This document shows positions 60,085 to 64,000 of a stretch of DNA of 64,000 bases, in pieces; the first letter of the stretch is position 1, and each line of letters begins with the position of its first letter. The notes under the pieces were generated by a model, which was not told the DNA's origin, ran no database searches, and was given only the letters and a program-made list of their open reading frames with translations. This DNA comes from Valencia hispanica (Eukaryota; Chordata; Actinopteri; Cyprinodontiformes; Valenciidae). Location: positions 13,460,649-13,524,648 of the forward strand of contig OY747721.1 in the NCBI GenBank assembly GCA_963556495.2, written 5' to 3'. The translations under genes were made by a program, and so were the position numbers.

Positions 60085-60810
60085 TTTCCTACAAAAGTAT
60101 TGCTAAACTTTTTCATTTTGTCACATAACAACCACATACAACAGTCTTGCGCATCTCGAGGTAGAGATCTTTGGTAATTCTTTTCGCAAAACATGTCAAG
60201 CTCAGTCAGATTGGATGGTGAAGATCTTTGAAAATCACTTTTTAAGCTTTGCAACAACTTCTCAATTGAAATTAGGTATGGACTTTGACTATGCCATTCA
60301 CTTGATTATACTTTGATCCAAAAGCTTTCATTGTAGCTCTGGCTGTATGCTGTATGTTTTTAGCTCCATTAATCAATTAATTAACTCTGGGAAGCTTCCC
60401 TGTCCCTGCTGAAGAAAAACACCACTAAGCATATCACTACTACGTCTATGTATAACCTTGGGGATGGTGAGTTTATGGTGATTTTCATCACACATAGTGT
60501 TTTGCGTGTAGGTCAAAAGGTTAAATGTTTTTTTTCCCTTTTCCACATGTTTGCTGTGTCCCTGTGTCAAACTGCAAGCAGGACTTTTTATTGCTTTCTT
60601 TCAACAACGACTTTATTCTTGCCACTCTGTCATCAAGGTCAGTTTAAAGCATGTATTGTTTACAGATTCATCTACCTGAGCTGTGGATCTCTGAAGCTCC
60701 TACAGAGTTACCATGGGCCTCTTGGTTGCTTCTCTGCTCTCCTCTCGTGTCCTCTTAATTTAGGTGGACGGCAAAGTCTGTGTGAGTTTGCTGCTGTAAC
60801 ATAGTAGTTC
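60085..60810 (-). pseudogene. Tc1-like transposon remnant, antisense
   Basis: Antisense landmarks: AGCTTCCCTGTCCCTGCTGA (60393), CTGTGGATCTCTGAAGCTCC (60681) and AGTTACCATGGGCCTCTTGG (60705), the order expected for the inverse of a Tc1 transposase. Frames are broken. Confidence 0.65.
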
Positions 60811-61185
60811 CACTTTCTAAAAGTGGCTAAAACAAGGTTTTACCATCCATTTCTAATTATTTATTTTACTCAACTCTCAAGTGCAGGGATAGGATTATCC
60901 TGTTTACTCTGTTTTCAGCTCATAACATTATATTTGCAGTTTACATAAATTTTATAGGGAGAAAACCTACAGGAAAAATAGTTCTGCTGGCTTCAAAACT
61001 TAATGTTGTGGTTTGAATGTCATAAAATGGAACAATGAATTGAATTGGTATCTGTCGATACAGTCTCTCATTCAGGCTGGACATGATTAGCAAGAGTGAT
61101 AAGGATCTGTTTTTGATAGCCAGGAAAAACCTGGATTTGATAGCCCAACAAATTCAAAGTAGCCTCAACAACTCCCAGACACATA

Positions 61186-61440
61186 TTGTGGCTCAGTGGG
61201 AAGAGTACTTGTCTTGCAGTAGCACAGATATTGTGGGTTTACTTCCAGTTCTTCCCAAGCTACGTATATGTTGTTGTACCCCAGACCAAACCACTTAACC
61301 CAGAGATGCCTACCAATTTGTACATCTGTGTATTAATTTGTGTATGTATAGGAGTCCGACTAGGTAAATGTGGCTCTAGATGAAATCACTTTGAATGGTC
61401 AGTATGACTAGAAAAGCTCTCTCTATTTATCTTTAATCAA
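61186..61440 (+). mobile_element. tRNA-headed SINE
   Basis: TGTGGCTCAGTGGGAAGAGT is an A-box-like head and GTGGGTTTACTTCC a mutated B box. The tail GACTAGAAAAGCTCTCTCTA is like L2-type SINE tails. It is more diverged than the copy at 6009. Confidence 0.6.
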
Positions 61441-62324
61441 AAATTGCAAGCCCCACTCACAAAAAATAGGCTCTGATTTTGATAAACTTGTCACATGAAA
61501 TGTGTCCAAACGAATAAATGACTAACACAATGTGTGCAGCTCTCATAAAATCATAGAGATACACCAACAAGGTTTGGGAATCTGATATTAGCCTTTTAAA
61601 ATGTCTAGAATGGGACCCAGATCCAACTCTTCGAACCATCTGTTTTTAATGAGCTCTTTTCAAGCTCGTGTCTTGATATTTTCAAAGCTAAAATTGCTTA
61701 CTGTCATTCATTGCCAGTATCTTAGAATAAACTACAGAACAGTGTCTCAAACTTAGGTGAGCTTTCCTTTAAATGGTGTTTGTCACAGTTGGTTTTTAAG
61801 GTGCCACACTTCATGAACAATACGCTGGTCAATGTTGGTGATTTTTCTTCAGAGGAGCTTGAACTATCATCAAAGCTCATCAGTGTCATGTGTTGATTAT
61901 CCCTCTGGTGCTTTTCGGCAGCATTTTACGATGCAAATCAGATTAAACCTAAAAATGTCAAACATGTCAGTTGTATGAACTTTTTCGGTCAAATAAGAGA
62001 AAAGAGATGCACCAGTGGGTTAATTATATATGTGCTCACTAAACAAAGTGATCCAATGTACTGTGTGCTATCTGTCAATTCATTTTCTATACCCTTTAAG
62101 TCTAGTCCTTGTAGGGTCACGGTGGGCTGGCTGGTGAATTTTATGGCTGTCGATGGGAGAGAAGTTGAGTATACTCTGAAAAGGTCACCACACAACAATG
62201 CACCCACACACACACACTCATATCAAGCAGTAATCTGAGGGTCAAGTTAACCTAAAATGCCTGTTTTCGGACAGTAAGAAGTTGGGGGAGCATTTTTGTC
62301 ATTAACCTAAAAAATTAAAAAGGA

Positions 62325-62524
62325 AGCAATGCCTGGACTGGCAACCCGGTGTACTTGTGTACCCTGCCTCTCACTCCGTGACTGCTGGAGACAGGCACCA
62401 GTGTCCCCTAACCCTGCATAGGATGGACGGGTACGGATATGTAGAGATAATGGATGGATGGATGGATGGATGGATGGATGGATGGATGGATGGATGGATG
62501 GATGGATGGATGGATGGATGGATA
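62325..62524. repeat. Retroposon tail running into (GGAT)n
   Basis: CCCTGCCTCTCACTCCGTGA, CTGCTGGAGACAGGCACCAG and GGATGGACGG lead into about 18 units of TGGA (62451-62522), a common fish arrangement where a retroposon tail seeds a tetranucleotide repeat. Confidence 0.75.
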
Positions 62525-64000
62525 GGAAGCAAATGATGCAGGTAGGATTAATGTTCCTGGAGATGTCGTCTGTTACTAAAGACGACAAAGAGAAGGGATT
62601 TCTCTTTATCTCACCTGGTGTAATTATTAAAACCAAATTATTAAACCAAAAAAATTTCAGAAAACTAAGAACAAAAAAAAGTTTTTTTTAAATATAAGGA
62701 ATTGTTTAAATAACTTGATATATTTATCTGGGTCTTTAATTCCTATTATCCAATTTTCGAACAGCAAAACAGAGGAGTTAATTTTTGAGCAATTAAAAAC
62801 TTCGCTGAATGGATTTGAAAAGTACACACTTTCAAAATGTCTCTTGACAAACAAATACAGAAGACAGTGAACCAGGAACAATATCCTCTGAAGTTGAAAC
62901 CTGTGTATTCTCAGAGAACAAAGAGACTGCTGTTAGCTATATAGGCCAATGACAACATATCTCACAGCATTTGTTTTTACAACGAAACACAGAAGTAATG
63001 CATTTACTCACCAGATTACTGTGTATGAGAAAGATTTAATGAGGTGAAATTCTTCAAAAGTTCACCCAAACTGCTTTTTATTTGAGGCAGGCATTGTGGA
63101 TTTTGATGCAGGATTGTTGCAAAACCTTTGACCCACTTTGAATTTCAACTTTAGAAGACTTTCTGGGATTTTTTAAAATTTTTTAAATGAAACCTGGAAA
63201 TTTCAACCTTGGAGATAAAATAGATCGCTTCATTTGTTGTATACTTCAACCAATAAAGTAGGGCCAATGGATTTGTGTTTTTTGTCTGTTTTATTTTTAG
63301 TGTTGATTATGATATAACGCAAAAATTTACAAAGTATTAGTCCTATTGTGCTGATAAATTTATTATTCTTATCTTTTATGTGTAAATTGGATTTATAAAT
63401 AGAAATCAATAATTATTGTCACTTTTTGTTCAGTCATTTAGAAATCAGGACAACTCTGTTGCCACACCAGGTATAAATGCCAAAAGCCTTAAAACAAATT
63501 ATACCTCAAGTGCAATGGCATAATGAGACATTTAAAAAAGTTTTAAAACCTCACCTGTAATTTGGCTACATTGATTTTTTTTTTTACCAGAATCACCTAA
63601 CAATTTGTTGAAAGTAAATGTTACTAAAGCATTTTTACTAATCCATAATTAATATTTCAGCACCAAAGATGCCAGGTTGGTTTGGCATCAAACAAAGGAT
63701 AAACAGATGAAAAAGCATGTTATGGTAAATAGTGGTGGAGGATCTGTGATGCTGAGGATCTTTTTCTCTTCCAAAGACCCTGTGAACCTTTTTATTGTGC
63801 ACCACAAACTCACAAAAACACTCTGGGATCTTTCATAAAAATCCGGTGGATTGTATTTGAACACTAAAAGTTGGTCTTTTGGCATAATCTTGAACCAAGT
63901 GCTGTCCTTTTAGCAAAAAAGTAATTTTGTTATAAATGATTATTTCTTAGCATGGAGAAAATTCCTAAATTGAAAAGAATTACTGAAAACATTAGTTTTT
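62525..64000. other. AT-rich intergenic DNA; no gene seen
   Basis: Nothing but A/T-rich sequence and short chance frames is seen. GTGGTGGAGGATCTGTGATG near 63733 is weakly Tc1-like but too degraded to call. Confidence 0.4.

Noticed and set aside
62451..62522. A repeat-protein gene encoding MDGW units
   Set aside because: It is the translation of (GGAT)n.

Overview
The window is vertebrate, most likely teleost, nuclear DNA. It has a many-exon gene with ordinary GT-AG introns, and its introns and flanks are packed with repeat types typical of fish: Tc1/mariner, hAT and TTAA-flanked inverted-repeat transposons, L2-like LINEs, tRNA-headed SINEs and tetranucleotide microsatellites. I cannot name the species. 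I see no bacterial gene, CRISPR array, operon or plasmid feature.

Positions 1 to 36372 hold one recognisable protein-coding gene on the minus strand: POLR3A, the largest catalytic subunit of RNA polymerase III. I could place 25 consecutive coding exons, from the start codon at 36372 to an exon ending at 582. They join in one open frame of 1143 codons, with every intron phase consistent and no stop. The human protein is about 1390 residues, so roughly the last 250 codons lie beyond the left edge. Clamp zinc-ligand cysteines, the NADFDGD active-site motif, the bridge helix and the trigger loop are all present, so the gene looks functional.

The introns are a stratigraphy of transposons. Intron 5 (27446-32829) holds a LINE split by a hAT element, a Tc1-like element split by another hAT element, and an L2-like LINE whose 3' end lies about 30 nt from the exon 5 splice donor. 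Intron 9 (20632-26349) holds a Tc1/mariner element split by two later insertions, then a TTAA-flanked element. Intron 14 (14816-17815) holds a TTAA-flanked element split by a LINE. Intron 16 (8569-12976) holds an inverted-repeat element containing two separate hAT-type insertions with exact 8-bp target duplications.

Positions 36373 to 64000, upstream of POLR3A, contain no gene I can support. They hold more Tc1-like remnants, LINE and SINE fragments, a TTAA-flanked element interrupted by a solo LTR, a second solo LTR of the same family, and several microsatellites. Between these are repeat-poor stretches rich in homeodomain-like TAAT cores (notably 48330-48560 and 53430-54170), which are candidates for conserved non-coding elements. 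This fits an intergenic regulatory desert but is inference. Nothing in the window amounts to a new molecular system; the most interesting signals are the nested insertions, the repeat-borne promoter-like motifs and the LINE crowding a weak splice donor.
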